Shown here piece by piece: positions 1 through 9,650 of a DNA stretch of 64,000 nt. The stretch covers positions 27,970 through 91,969 of the forward strand of contig NZ_JABLSI010000023.1 in the NCBI RefSeq assembly GCF_019303475.1. The letters run 5' to 3'. This stretch comes from Streptomyces sp. JJ38 (GTDB taxonomy: Bacteria; Actinomycetota; Actinomycetes; Streptomycetales; Streptomycetaceae). A program made the position numbers and the translations under genes. Every line of letters starts with the position of its first letter. The first letter of the stretch is position 1. The notes beneath the pieces are model-generated. The model had not been told where the DNA came from and did no database searches. It saw nothing but the letters and a program-made list of their open reading frames with translations.

Positions 1-752
1 GCCAGCGGCAGCCACAGGTACTGGACGTCCTCCTGCCGCGCCAGGCCCGTCATGGCGATGGCCTTGGCCATGTAGGACCAGTTGTCGTGCGGCAGCCGCA
101 CGCCCTTCGGCCGACCGGTGGTGCCCGAGGTGTAGATCAGGGTCGCGAGCTGGTCCGAACGCAGGGACTCGATCGTCTCCCGGACCGCCTCGGGCTTCTT
201 CTCCAGGTGGGCCCGGCCGCGCTCCATCAGCTCGTCGAGGGTCAGCGCCCAGCCCTCGGGGTCCTCTTCGGCCGTGACCGGCTCACCGGCGGGGTCGATG
301 ACGACCACGTGGGCCAGGTGCGGCAGCTCGGAGCGCTTCTCCCGGGCCTTGGCGAGCTGGACGGCGTCCTCGGCGATCAGGACACGGCTCTCGGAGTCCG
401 CCAGGATGAAGGCCGTCTCCTCGGCGTTCGTGCCGGGGTAGACGGTGGTGGTCGCCGCTCCGGCACACAGGATGCCCAGGTCGGCCAGGACCCAGTCCAC
501 CCTGGTGTTGGAAGCGATCGCGACCCGTTGCTCGGGCTCCACGCCCAGCGCCATCAGGCCGGCGGCGACGGCGAAGACGCGGTCGGCGGCCTCCGCCCAG
601 GTGTAGGACTTCCAGTCGTCCGGCCCCGTGCCGGAGGCCGGGGGTACCGGATAGCGGTATGCCTCGTCGTCCGGGGTGGCCTTGATGCGCTCGAGAAAGA
701 GCGCCGCCACGGAGGGCGGCCGGTTTTCGATCAGGGATTGCGTGTCGCTCAC
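1..752 (-). CDS. Long-chain fatty acyl-CoA ligase (5' part, runs off window)
   Basis: This is an AMP-forming acyl-CoA synthetase of the FadD15/long-chain ligase type, which activates fatty acids with ATP and CoA. I chose the GTG at 752 because GGAGG lies five bases upstream (758-762). About 250 residues are in the window. They include the AMP-binding signature YTSGTTGRPKGV and the family's N-terminal SYTWAEAADRV-like segment. The C-terminal half, with the lid domain, lies beyond base 1. The gene is on the same strand as lepA but is separated from it by a strong terminator, so it probably has its own promoter in 760-1075. The family call is firm; the chain-length preference is inferred. Confidence 0.9.
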   Translation of the reverse strand, partial: MSDTQSLIENRPPSVAALFLERIKATPDDEAYRYPVPPASGTGPDDWKSYTWAEAADRVFAVAAGLMALGVEPEQRVAIASNTRVDWVLADLGILCAGAATTTVYPGTNAEETAFILADSESRVLIAEDAVQLAKAREKRSELPHLAHVVVIDPAGEPVTAEEDPEGWALTLDELMERGRAHLEKKPEAVRETIESLRSDQLATLIYTSGTTGRPKGVRLPHDNWSYMAKAIAMTGLARQEDVQYLWLPL

Positions 753-1132
753 GACATCCTCCGTGGCCCGCGTTGTGCTGGGGGGTGACTCACGAGTAAC
801 TGAAGCGCTGATCAGCCTAGGGGCGATGGCCCTCCGGGGAAAGACTTCGGGAGCGCGGCAACGCTTTCGTTACCCCTGGATACGTTGCCGGGAGGCCCGT
901 CACCTGGGGATTTGCACCCTTCGGTGCGCCTGTCACCGGGTGTCCCCCCACGTGTCCGCCGCCGCTTCGGAGGGTCGGTCAACGGGCACGAAGCGTCGAA
1001 ATCGGATCATGTCGCGCCCCCAGGTTCGTTCTCGCGATGGGGTGGTCCGAATTCCGGGCACTGCCGGGGTGTCGGAAAAACGGGAGTGCGCCGGGGAAAA
1101 CCGGCGCACTCCCGCTGCGTCATCCGGGGGCT
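753..1132. other. Gene-free stretch between lepA and the acyl-CoA ligase
   Basis: It holds the lepA terminator (1076-1114) and presumably the promoter of the acyl-CoA ligase gene. I saw no convincing small gene or other structured element. Confidence 0.6.
1076..1114 (-). terminator. Rho-independent terminator of lepA
   Basis: A perfect 14-bp stem (1081-1094 with 1101-1114) has a 6-nt loop. Read on the minus strand it is followed directly by five T residues (1080-1076). It lies 19 bases after the lepA stop. Confidence 0.92.
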
Positions 1133-3022
1133 TTACTTCTTGCTCTTGTCTCCGGCCTCGTCGCTGGAGAGGGCGGAGATGAAGGCCTCCTTGGGGACCT
1201 CCACGCTGCCCACCATCTTCATGCGCTTCTTGCCTTCCTTCTGCTTCTCCAGCAGCTTGCGCTTCCGGGAGATGTCACCGCCGTAGCACTTGGCCAGCAC
1301 GTCCTTGCGGATCGCCCGGACCGTCTCGCGGGCGATGACCCGGGAGCCGACGGCCGCCTGGATCGGCACCTCGAAGTGCTGCCGCGGGATCAGCTCGCGC
1401 AGCTTCCCGGCCATGCGGACGCCGTAGGCGTAGGCCTTGTCCTTGTGGACGATCGCGGAGAAGGCGTCCACCTTGTCGCCGTTCAGCAGGATGTCGACCT
1501 TCACCAGGTCGGCGCTCTGCTCGCCGGTGGGCTCGTAGTCCAGCGAGGCGTAGCCGCGGGTCTTCGACTTCAGCGCGTCGAAGAAGTCGAACACGATCTC
1601 CGCCAGCGGCAGCGTGTACCGCAGCTCGACGCGGTCCTCGGAGAGGTAGTCCATGCCCTGGAGGTTGCCCCGGCGGGTCTGGCACAGCTCCATGATCGCG
1701 CCGACGTACTCGCTGGGCGCCAGGAGCGTCGCCCGCACGACCGGCTCGTGTACCCGGTCCACCTTGCCCGCGGGGAACTCGCTCGGGTTCGTGACGACGT
1801 GCTCCGTGCCGTCCTCCATGACGACCTGGTAGACGACGTTCGGCGCCGTGGCGATCAGGTCCAGCCCGAACTCGCGCTCCAGCCGCTCGCGGATGACCTC
1901 CAGATGCAGCAGGCCGAGGAAGCCCACGCGGAAGCCGAAGCCCAGGGCCGCCGACGTCTCCGGCTCGTAGACGAGCGCGGCGTCGTTCAGCTGGAGCTTG
2001 TCGAGCGCGTCCCGCAGCTCCGGGTAGTCGGAGCCGTCCAACGGGTACAGCCCCGAGAACACCATGGGCTTGGGGTCCTTGTACCCGGGCAGCGCCACTT
2101 CGGCGCCCTTGTGGAACTGCGTGATCGTGTCACCGACCTTGGACTGCCGCACGTCCTTCACACCGGTGATCAGATAGCCGACCTCGCCCACGCCCAGGCC
2201 GTCGGCGGCCTTCATCTCCGGGGAGTTGGTGCCGATCTCCAGCAGCTCGTGGGCGGCGCCGGTGGACATCATGCGGATGCGCTCGCGGCGGCCCAGCTCG
2301 CCGTCGACGACCTTCACGTAGGTCACGACGCCCCGGTAGGCGTCGTAGACGGAGTCGAAGATCATCGCACGGGCGGGGGCGTCCTTGACGCCGACCGGCG
2401 CGGGGACCAGCCGCACGACCTCGTCGAGCAGCTCCCCCACGCCCTCGCCCGTCTTGGCGGAGACGCGCAGGACCTCCTCGGGCTCGCAGCCGATCAGGTG
2501 GGCCAGCTCGGCGGCGAACTTCTCCGGCTGCGCGGCCGGCAGGTCGATCTTGTTCAGGACCGGGATGATCGTGAGGTCGTTCTCCATCGCCAGGTAGAGG
2601 TTGGCGAGGGTCTGCGCCTCGATGCCCTGGGCCGCGTCCACGAGCAGGATGCACCCCTCGCACGCCGCCAGCGAACGGGAGACCTCGTAGGTGAAGTCAA
2701 CGTGGCCCGGGGTGTCGATCATGTTCAGGATGTGCGCGGTCCCCGAGTCGTCCCCCGAGGTGGGGGCCCACGGCATCCGCACGGCCTGGGACTTGATCGT
2801 GATGCCGCGTTCACGCTCGATGTCCATGCGGTCGAGGTACTGCGCGCGCATCTGGCGCTCTTCGACGATGCCGGTGAGCTGGAGCATCCGGTCGGCGAGC
2901 GTGGACTTGCCGTGGTCGATGTGCGCGATGATGCAGAAGTTGCGGATCAGCGCCGGGTCGGTACGACGCGGCTCGGGCACGTTCGAGGGGGTCGCGGGCA
3001 CGCGGGGTCCTGTCGGGGTCAT
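1133..3022 (-). CDS. lepA: Elongation factor 4 (LepA), ribosome-associated GTPase
   Basis: EF-4 is a cytoplasmic translational GTPase that acts on stalled or back-translocating ribosomes. The 629-residue product has the normal family length plus a short N-terminal extension of about 25 residues that is common in actinomycetes. All GTPase motifs are visible: G1 AHIDHGKST, the switch I region [11 protein letters not shown]3 DTPGHVDF and G4 NKIDLP. The EF-G-like domains and the LepA-specific C-terminal region ([35 protein letters not shown]) follow. It is divergent from rpsT, a conserved arrangement in actinobacteria. The ATG at 3022 is the only start that leaves the G1 motif intact. Confidence 0.98.
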   Translation of the reverse strand: MTPTGPRVPATPSNVPEPRRTDPALIRNFCIIAHIDHGKSTLADRMLQLTGIVEERQMRAQYLDRMDIERERGITIKSQAVRMPWAPTSGDDSGTAHILNMIDTPGHVDFTYEVSRSLAACEGCILLVDAAQGIEAQTLANLYLAMENDLTIIPVLNKIDLPAAQPEKFAAELAHLIGCEPEEVLRVSAKTGEGVGELLDEVVRLVPAPVGVKDAPARAMIFDSVYDAYRGVVTYVKVVDGELGRRERIRMMSTGAAHELLEIGTNSPEMKAADGLGVGEVGYLITGVKDVRQSKVGDTITQFHKGAEVALPGYKDPKPMVFSGLYPLDGSDYPELRDALDKLQLNDAALVYEPETSAALGFGFRVGFLGLLHLEVIRERLEREFGLDLIATAPNVVYQVVMEDGTEHVVTNPSEFPAGKVDRVHEPVVRATLLAPSEYVGAIMELCQTRRGNLQGMDYLSEDRVELRYTLPLAEIVFDFFDALKSKTRGYASLDYEPTGEQSADLVKVDILLNGDKVDAFSAIVHKDKAYAYGVRMAGKLRELIPRQHFEVPIQAAVGSRVIARETVRAIRKDVLAKCYGGDISRKRKLLEKQKEGKKRMKMVGSVEVPKEAFISALSSDEAGDKSKK

Positions 3023-3104
3023 GGCTTGCGGATCGGTACGTCGTCCCCCATCGTCCCATGTCCGTCGGCCCTGGTCCGATTAGGGAGGGGCGGAGCCCGA
3101 CTGC

Positions 3105-3110
3105 TAGTGT
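3105..3110 (+). promoter_or_regulatory. Candidate -10 hexamer for rpsT
   Basis: TAGTGT fits the actinobacterial TAnnnT -10 consensus and lies in the lepA/rpsT divergent spacer, about 110 bases before the rpsT start. No good -35 hexamer is visible at 17-18 bases, so the assignment is weak. Confidence 0.3.
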
Positions 3111-3221
3111 GGACGACTGTGCTTCGTGCCGCCGCGTGCCCTCTTCACCGGCGGACCCGCGGGCCGGTCCACCGGCCAGCAAGCACGGAAGAGACATCTC
3201 CGATCCTGAAAAGGCTCCTTC

Positions 3222-3488
3222 GTGGCGAACATCAAGTCCCAGATCAAGCGGATCAAGACCAACGAGAAGGCCCGCCAGCGCAACAAGGCCGTCAAGTCCG
3301 AGCTGAAGACCGCCATCCGCCGCGTGCGCGAGGCCGTCGCCGCCGGTGAGGCCGAGAAGGCCACCGCCGCCGTCGCCGTGGCCGGCCGCAAGCTGGACAA
3401 GGCCGTCAGCAAGGGCGTTCTGCACAAGAACAACGCCGCCAACAAGAAGTCGGCGCTCGCCCAGCAGGTCTCCGCTCTGCAGAAGTGA
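3222..3488 (+). CDS. rpsT: 30S ribosomal protein S20
   Basis: S20 is a helical primary 16S rRNA-binding protein of the small subunit. The 88-residue lysine/arginine-rich product begins [20 protein letters not shown], the classic S20 N-terminus, and has the conserved [17 protein letters not shown]-terminal segment. Its length is typical. It stands alone, divergent from lepA. GAAAAGGCTCC just upstream offers a moderate ribosome-binding site. Confidence 0.98.
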   Translation: MANIKSQIKRIKTNEKARQRNKAVKSELKTAIRRVREAVAAGEAEKATAAVAVAGRKLDKAVSKGVLHKNNAANKKSALAQQVSALQK

Positions 3489-4268
3489 TCCCGGCCGCCT
3501 CGGCGGCCCCCTCCGCCCTGTTCCGGTGACGGACCCCGGCTGCCCTCTCATCAGCCGCCCGCTCCGGGTCACCGGCGGAAGCACGACTCGCGCCGCACGC
3601 GGCCTGCGTTCGCCACGCGGGTGCGGCGCACCAGCACCACCCGAAGGCCCCGCCTCCCTCCCCAGGGAACGCGGGGCCTTCCGCATGCGTCCAGACGGGC
3701 CTCGGGGGCGACCTTCACGCCGATTCAGGTGAACGTCCCATGTTCAGCTGACGTTCTCGTCGGCGCTGCCCGTGTGCTGTGTCCACGTCGCCGCGCTGGG
3801 GTGGTGGTCGGCGTGGAGAGCAGGGCCCAGCAGTGGTGCGATACCATGTGCTGCCGCGTTTCGGGAAGGTTAAGTGCCCCACTTCAGGGGTCGATTAGAT
3901 CACGAATGGATAACGCTCGGCAACTGTTTGCCGTCGGGTGTCGTCTCTTCAGTGAGGAATCACCGAGCGTGCCCTCATGTGGCGTACTAGCAGATCAAGG
4001 GGAGGGTTTTGCCGCGCTTCATGCTCGTCGAGCCTGCCCTGAGCGCGGCGGGGCGGCCCAGGCTGTCCGTAGAGCGCCGGCTCACCGGTGACCCCGGGGC
4101 CCCTGCACTCTGCGGTCCCAGCATGGAGGGATGCCTCACCGGCGCTCGGATGGACGGTACGCCTTGATGCCCCACGGCTCTGCCGATCCGGGGCTCGGCG
4201 CACCGTGCCTGCGAAGACGCCAGCACACCAAGCGCCCGGACAGCCACGGATTCGAGTCAGAGGTAACT
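3489..4268. other. Gene-free, AT-richer stretch upstream of the teichoic acid cassette
   Basis: It carries a hairpin at 3643-3681. From about 3725 on, its base composition is visibly less GC-rich than the flanking core genes. Open frames here lack codon bias and recognisable homology. It probably contains the promoter of the gene at 4269. I do not see an RNA gene. Confidence 0.5.
3643..3681 (+). terminator. Hairpin downstream of rpsT
   Basis: The 11-nt arms GAAGGCCCCGC (3643-3653) and GCGGGGCCTTC (3671-3681) pair perfectly around a 17-nt loop. There is no U-tract, as is common for Streptomyces terminators. It lies about 155 bases after the rpsT stop. Confidence 0.55.
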
Positions 4269-7151
4269 GTGTCAGTGCCCTATGCCAACGACGGTACGCC
4301 GGACATCAGCGTCGTCGTGATCGTGTTCAACGATGCCGCGCGTCTTCCGACGGCAGTGCACTCCGTGCTCGATCAGACCCTGCAGAACGTCGAGGTCGTC
4401 ATCGCCGACGACTGCTCCACAGACGGCTCGTACGAGGTCGCCCAGGCGATCGCCGCAGAGCACCCCAGAGTACGGGCGATCCAACTGCCGGAGAACAGTG
4501 GCGGCTGCGGTGAGCCCCGGAACCAAGGTGTGGCCATTGCCCGTGGTCGTTACGTGATGTTCCTGGACAGCGACGACACCCTCGAGGTGAACGCCTGCCG
4601 CAACATGTTGGAGGCGGCTGACCGGACGGGAGCCGATCTCGTCTCAGGTCTGTGCACACGCGTGCACGTTGACAGTCGCACGGGCAAGACCGCTAAGTGG
4701 TACCAGTGGCTGTACCGTCAGACCCGCACGCTGGAGTCCATCTCCGACCTCCCGGACCTGATGGTCTTCGACACGCTGTCCACCAACAAGTGCTACCGAC
4801 GTGAATGGCTGCTGGAGAAGGGGCTCACGTTTCCCCGTGGCATCCACTATGAGGATTTGCTCTTCTCCGCCGAAGCGTATCTCGCTGCCTCTCGTATCAC
4901 GTTGATACCCAACACGGTCTACTTCTGGAACGTCGCGGAGAAGGCGGAGCAGAAGTCGATCAGCAACCGGCGTCACGAGATCAACAATTTCGCAGACAGA
5001 ATCGAGATTCACCGGCGCATCGACGCGATCCTCGCCTCCCGGGGCCTCGACGGTCTGAAGCTGCACAAGGATCGCAAGTTCCTGAAGCACGACCTGGTGT
5101 TGTACCTGCGAGACCTTCCGTTCCTGGATGACGACTACCGCCACCGATTCGCCGAGATGGCCCGGGAATACGTCGAGGGGTTCTCCAAAGAGGCATACGA
5201 CGCGTTGAGTCCGATCCACGCGCTTTGCGCCTGCCTCCTGCTCCGGGAGGACTGGAAGAACCTCATGCCGGCAATCGACACCCTCATCAACAAGCGGAAA
5301 ATCTCCTCGCCCCTCGTCAAGCGGGACGGCCGTGTCTACTGGTGCCCGGAGCATCTGGAGGACGCGCATGCCCGCGAGGTCCTTGACGTGACGGACCTCG
5401 GGTACCACAGCAGGTCCGTCGACCGGATGTTCTTGCGCAACCGCCTGACCGGGTACGCGGAGCGGCCGGCCGGCATCATCCTCGAAGGAGAGGTCGTTAA
5501 TCCGCTGGGCGTGATACCGGAAGGCGCGGATATTGCGGCCGAGTTGGAGTTCCGTGCTCGCCGCCGAAGCCTCCAGACGTTCCGCTTCCCGGTGCGGCGG
5601 CTTGTCCACACCGGTGACTTCGTAACGTGGCGGGCCGCGGTGCCCCTGGGGCACCGTTTGCGCCCTCTCGGAGTCGTGGACGAGGTGTGGGACGTTCGGA
5701 TGCACCTCACGGTGGACGGGCGGCGTACGACGAGTCGCCTGACGGCTGAAGGGGCCGAACTCGAAGATTCCGTAGGCTCCCGTGTCCGCCCGCGCCTGAG
5801 CCGGATCGTGGCCGACCACATAGAACCGCATGTCTCGGCCAACGGCCACCTCGCGTTCCGCCTCAGCCAACAAACCAGGGTCGCGCAACGTACCAGGGAA
5901 CTGGTCGGCCGGAATCTGCACGGTACCCCCGCGAACGCTGCCAAGTCCGTGGTGAGGAAGGTTCAGGCGGTCCGCAAGGATCTGAACTCCGGACAGCGCA
6001 AGATCCAGGGTTACCGTCGGATGCTGCGCCTGCTGCCCGTTCGCAAGGGCACGATCGTCTTCGAAAGCCACCTCGGCAAGCAGTACAGCGACAGTCCGCG
6101 GGCCATCCTCGAGGAGCTGCGGCGCCGTGGCGTGCCGATTACGCCGATCTGGTCGTACGCCGGTGCGCGCCCGGAGGACGTCCCGGAGGGAGTGGAGCTC
6201 GTCCGCCGCTGGTCATGGCAGTACCTGCGGGCGTTGGCACAAGCCGAATACTGGATCGACAACCAGGGGTTCCCCCTCAAGCTGCCCAAGAGGCCGGAGA
6301 CCACCTACATCCAGACTTGGCATGGAACGCCCTTGAAGAAGATGGGCTTTCACGAGCCCGGATACCGGATGCTGCCCGAACATGAGCAACGCGCCTATCA
6401 GGAGGCGCTGGACAGGTTCGACTACTTTGTTGTCCGCGGTGAGCATGACGTACGCACTCTCGCCCGCGCGTACCGCATTCCTGAGGAGAAGCTGCTGCGA
6501 GTCGGTTACCCGCGCAACGACGCTCTCGTCAGGGCGCGGGACAGGAAGGCATCCGACCCCGAGGCGGTCCGGACGGCGGAGCGACTCGGCATCAAACTGG
6601 ACCGCCCAGTCCTGCTCTACGCCCCGACCTTTCGCGCGCAGAGCAACGGCAAGGTGCGGAAGTTCCAGTGCCCCTTCGACGTTGAGGAGTTCGTCGAAAG
6701 ATTCGGCGATCGCTACACGCTTCTCATCCGCTCCCACTACCTCAACTCGGTGACGCTTCCGCCGTCCGTTGAGGGGCGTGTCATCAACGTGAGCAAGGAG
6801 CCGGACGTTTCTCCCCTCCTGATCCTTGCCGATGCCCTGATCACGGATTACTCGTCTGTCATGTTCGATTACTCGCTGCTCCAGCGGCCCATGATCTTCT
6901 TTGCTTACGACTGGGAGGAGTACGCCCAAGACATTCGCGGCACGTATTTCCATCTTCCCAGTGAGGCCCCTGGTCCGGTGGTCCGCACCGAGACCGAGCT
7001 CTTCGAGGCACTGTCCGACCTCGAGGGCATCGGCGTGCGGTACGCGGTGCCACTGAAGGAATTCCTTGACAAGTACGGCGAGTACGACCGCGGCGATGCC
7101 GCCGCGCAGATCGTGGACCGGTTCTTCGGCCGGGTGGGGGGCGCTCGATGA
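4269..7151 (+). CDS. Bifunctional GT2 glycosyltransferase / CDP-glycerol glycerophosphotransferase
   Basis: This is probably a teichoic-acid-type polymerase at the cytoplasmic face of the membrane. The N-terminal GT2 domain has the nucleotide-sugar segment SVVVIVFNDAARL and the acidic motif FLDSDDTLE. The C-terminal third is a TagF-like Glyphos_transf domain with TWHGTPLKKMG, an RSHY motif, and ALITDYSSVMFDYSLLQRP. GT2-TagF fusions are known in actinomycetes. I chose GTG 4269 (960 residues) because AGAGGT sits at 4259-4264 and the GT2 fold starts about 13 residues in. An in-frame ATG at 4131 would add 46 unconvincing residues. The stop overlaps the next start by 4 nt. Codon usage is noticeably less GC-biased than in its neighbours, suggesting transfer. 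The exact acceptor and polymer are unknown. Confidence 0.88.
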   Translation: MSVPYANDGTPDISVVVIVFNDAARLPTAVHSVLDQTLQNVEVVIADDCSTDGSYEVAQAIAAEHPRVRAIQLPENSGGCGEPRNQGVAIARGRYVMFLDSDDTLEVNACRNMLEAADRTGADLVSGLCTRVHVDSRTGKTAKWYQWLYRQTRTLESISDLPDLMVFDTLSTNKCYRREWLLEKGLTFPRGIHYEDLLFSAEAYLAASRITLIPNTVYFWNVAEKAEQKSISNRRHEINNFADRIEIHRRIDAILASRGLDGLKLHKDRKFLKHDLVLYLRDLPFLDDDYRHRFAEMAREYVEGFSKEAYDALSPIHALCACLLLREDWKNLMPAIDTLINKRKISSPLVKRDGRVYWCPEHLEDAHAREVLDVTDLGYHSRSVDRMFLRNRLTGYAERPAGIILEGEVVNPLGVIPEGADIAAELEFRARRRSLQTFRFPVRRLVHTGDFVTWRAAVPLGHRLRPLGVVDEVWDVRMHLTVDGRRTTSRLTAEGAELEDSVGSRVRPRLSRIVADHIEPHVSANGHLAFRLSQQTRVAQRTRELVGRNLHGTPANAAKSVVRKVQAVRKDLNSGQRKIQGYRRMLRLLPVRKGTIVFESHLGKQYSDSPRAILEELRRRGVPITPIWSYAGARPEDVPEGVELVRRWSWQYLRALAQAEYWIDNQGFPLKLPKRPETTYIQTWHGTPLKKMGFHEPGYRMLPEHEQRAYQEALDRFDYFVVRGEHDVRTLARAYRIPEEKLLRVGYPRNDALVRARDRKASDPEAVRTAERLGIKLDRPVLLYAPTFRAQSNGKVRKFQCPFDVEEFVERFGDRYTLLIRSHYLNSVTLPPSVEGRVINVSKEPDVSPLLILADALITDYSSVMFDYSLLQRPMIFFAYDWEEYAQDIRGTYFHLPSEAPGPVVRTETELFEALSDLEGIGVRYAVPLKEFLDKYGEYDRGDAAAQIVDRFFGRVGGAR

Positions 7152-8293
7152 CTCAGCGTGACATCTACTTCGTGGCGAACGAGGTCAACGAACTGGGCGG
7201 CGTCGCCCGTTGGCAGACTCAGATGGCCCGCTTGTTCGCCGAGCGCGGGCACCGGGTGACCGTCATCGGGATCGCCCCGCCCGAGGCCCCGATGGACCTG
7301 GGCGACAACCCGCTGTTTGACACCGTGACGTTGTACGACGTCCGTCCCCCCGCCCGGTGGCAGGCCCGCACGCTTCGAGACCGGGCCAACATCGTGGCCC
7401 GACAGCGCGAGGCCGCGAGGGTAGCGGGCATGCGGGAAGCCGCTCATCGTCTGTCGGGCCTCTTCCGGGCGGCCCCCGCCGGCGCGATGATCATCGTCAC
7501 CCAGGTCTGGGCGATGGAGTGGGTTGCGCTGGCGGACACGGCCGGGCATCCGGTCATCGGAATGAGCCATGAGTCCTATGAGTCCACCCGCCAGTCATCC
7601 CGTTTCCAGCGCGTGCAGAAGTACTACAAGGACGTTGACCGCCTTCTCGTTCTGACCCAGGAAGACGCGGACCTCTGGGTGGGCAAGGGGCTCAACAACA
7701 CGGGGTTCATGGCGAATCCGCTGCCGGTGATGCCGGAGTCCGCCTCCCCGCGGACGGAGAAGGTCGTGTGCAGCATCGGCCGCCTTGGACACGAGAAGGC
7801 GATCGACATGCTGCTCGACGCCTGGGCCGAGGCAGCGCCCGACAACCCCGGATGGCGGCTGCGCATCTACGGCTCAGGGCCGGACGAAGCGGCTCTCAAA
7901 GCCCAGTGCACCGGCCTGGGTTTGGACGACTCGGTTGAATGGGCCGGCCAGACCAGCGACGTCGTGGGAGCGCTGCACGGCTCCTCGGTCTTCGTACAGT
8001 CCTCCCGAGGCGAGGGCTTCCCCCTGGCCCTGCTCGAAGCCATGGCCTGCGGCGTCCCATGCGCGGCGTTCGACTGCGCTCCCGGGGTACACGAGATCAT
8101 CCAGGACGGTGTGGACGGGTTGCTAGCCCGTCCCGGCAACACCTCTGAGCTCGCCCGGCAGATGAGCCGTCTCATGGCCGACGCCGATCTGCGGGACAGC
8201 ATGGGCGACGCGGCACGCGCCAACGTGCAGCGGTACTCGCCCCAGGCCATCACCGACCGTTGGGAGCAGCTTTTCGCGTTCCTGGAGCGTTGA
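7148..8293 (+). CDS. GT4-family glycosyltransferase (GT-B fold)
   Basis: This 381-residue retaining GT4-type enzyme probably decorates or extends the polymer made by the preceding TagF-like protein. Visible features are the N-terminal NELGGVARWQTQMARLFAERGH motif typical of GT-B enzymes and a central SIGRLGHEKAIDMLLDAW segment that opens the C-terminal Rossmann domain. The nucleotide-sugar-binding stretch SSRGEGFPLALLEAMACGVPC includes the EX7E-type motif. It is translationally coupled to the upstream gene by an ATGA overlap. The closest functional analogy is poly(glycerol-phosphate) glucosyltransferases of the TagE type, but donor and acceptor are inferred only from context. Confidence 0.85.
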   Translation: MTQRDIYFVANEVNELGGVARWQTQMARLFAERGHRVTVIGIAPPEAPMDLGDNPLFDTVTLYDVRPPARWQARTLRDRANIVARQREAARVAGMREAAHRLSGLFRAAPAGAMIIVTQVWAMEWVALADTAGHPVIGMSHESYESTRQSSRFQRVQKYYKDVDRLLVLTQEDADLWVGKGLNNTGFMANPLPVMPESASPRTEKVVCSIGRLGHEKAIDMLLDAWAEAAPDNPGWRLRIYGSGPDEAALKAQCTGLGLDDSVEWAGQTSDVVGALHGSSVFVQSSRGEGFPLALLEAMACGVPCAAFDCAPGVHEIIQDGVDGLLARPGNTSELARQMSRLMADADLRDSMGDAARANVQRYSPQAITDRWEQLFAFLER

Positions 8294-8337
8294 ACGCCGC
8301 CCGGGCCGGCTCGGGCCGCCCTCGGCTCGCGTGGGCG

Positions 8338-9570
8338 TCAGTCGACGAGGTCGCGGACGACGGCGTCGGCCAGGAGGCGGCCGCGGCGGGTGAGGGCGGC
8401 GCGGCCCGTGGCGTAGGCGTCCTCGCGGAGCAGACCGTCGGCCAGGGCGCGGCGGGCCGCGGCCGCGCCCGCGGGGGCCAGGAGGTCGAGGGGGCAGCCG
8501 GCCTCCAGGCGCAGCTCCAGGAGGATGCGCTCCACGCGCCGGTCCTCGTCGGTGAGCAGTTCGCGGCCGGCGCCGGGGGAGCGGCCCTCGGCGAGGGCCT
8601 GGGCGTAGGCGCCGGGGTGCTTGACGTTCCACCACCGCACCCCGCCGACGTGGCTGTGTGCTCCGGGTCCGGCGCCCCACCAGTCGGCGCCCGTCCAGTA
8701 CAGCTCGTTGTGGCGGCAGCGGGCGGCCGGGGTGCGGGCCCAGTTGGAGACCTCGTACCAGGCGTAACCGGCGGCGGCGAGGGCCTCGTCGGCGATGAGG
8801 TAGCGGTCGGCGTGGACATCGTCGTCCGTCATCGGGACCTCGCCGCGGCGGATGCGCCGGGCGAGCCCGGTGCCCTCCTCGACGATCAGGGCGTAGGCGG
8901 AGACGTGGTCGGGCTCGGCGCCGATCGCGGCGTCCAGGGAGGCGCGCCAGTCGTCGTCCGACTCGCCGGGGGTGCCGTAGATGAGGTCCAGGTTGACGTG
9001 CTCGAAGCCGGCGGCGCGGGCCTCGGCGACGCACGCTTCGGGGCGGCCCGGCGTGTGGGTGCGGTCGAGGACGCGCAGGACGTGGTCCCTGGCGCTCTGC
9101 ATGCCGAAGGAGACGCGGTTGAAACCGGCGGCGCGCAGCTCGGCCAGGTAGGCGGCGTCCACGGACTCGGGGTTGGCCTCGGTGGTGACCTCCGCGTCGT
9201 CCGTCAGCCCGAAGGTGTCGCGGACGGTGGCGAGCATGCGGCCGAGGTCCGCGGCGGGCAGCAGGGTGGGGGTGCCGCCGCCGACGAAGACGGTCTGGAC
9301 GGGGCGCGGGTCGTCGCCCAGGACCTTGCGGGCGAGATGGATCTCGTCGGCGAGCGTCGCGGCGTAGTTGTCGCGGGAGGCCAGCACGCCGCCGGAGCCG
9401 CGCAGCTCGCTCGCGGTGTAGGTGTTGAAGTCGCAGTAGCCGCAGCGGGTGGCGCAGTAGGGGACGTGCAGGTAGAAGCCGAGGGGGCGGTCGGCGCCGT
9501 CGGCCAGGGCGGCGGCGGGCAGGGCGCCGTCCTCGGGCACGGCTTCGCCGTCGGGGAGTGCGGAGGGCAT
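8338..9570 (-). CDS. hemW: Radical SAM heme chaperone / coproporphyrinogen-III-oxidase-like HemW
   Basis: HemW is a radical SAM protein related to HemN that binds and delivers heme rather than oxidising coproporphyrinogen. The 410-residue product has the cluster motif CATRCGYCDF near residue 45, preceded by FYLHVPYC. VFVGGGTPTLL, EANPESVD and FGMQSARDHVL follow, with a HemN C-terminal domain after them. The ATG at 9570 is preferred because the open frame upstream has no family similarity. Older annotations call this family HemN; the cysteines and length fit HemW. Confidence 0.93.
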   Translation of the reverse strand: MPSALPDGEAVPEDGALPAAALADGADRPLGFYLHVPYCATRCGYCDFNTYTASELRGSGGVLASRDNYAATLADEIHLARKVLGDDPRPVQTVFVGGGTPTLLPAADLGRMLATVRDTFGLTDDAEVTTEANPESVDAAYLAELRAAGFNRVSFGMQSARDHVLRVLDRTHTPGRPEACVAEARAAGFEHVNLDLIYGTPGESDDDWRASLDAAIGAEPDHVSAYALIVEEGTGLARRIRRGEVPMTDDDVHADRYLIADEALAAAGYAWYEVSNWARTPAARCRHNELYWTGADWWGAGPGAHSHVGGVRWWNVKHPGAYAQALAEGRSPGAGRELLTDEDRRVERILLELRLEAGCPLDLLAPAGAAAARRALADGLLREDAYATGRAALTRRGRLLADAVVRDLVD

Positions 9571-9650
9571 GCGTCCATTGTCCGTGATCGGGCCGGCTCG
9601 TCGGGCCGCGTGTGGTTCGGCCGTCGGCCGGCCCGGCGGTGTCGCGTCGG

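Noticed and set aside
1037..3349. Very long plus-strand open frame (about 770 codons) opposite lepA
   Set aside because: It mirrors lepA codons and its protein is His/Asp/Val/Leu-rich without any family motif. High-GC genes routinely give such antisense frames.
3949..4247. Small minus-strand ORFs upstream of the TagF-like gene
   Set aside because: No codon-position bias, no ribosome-binding site and no similarity; the overlapping frames conflict with each other.
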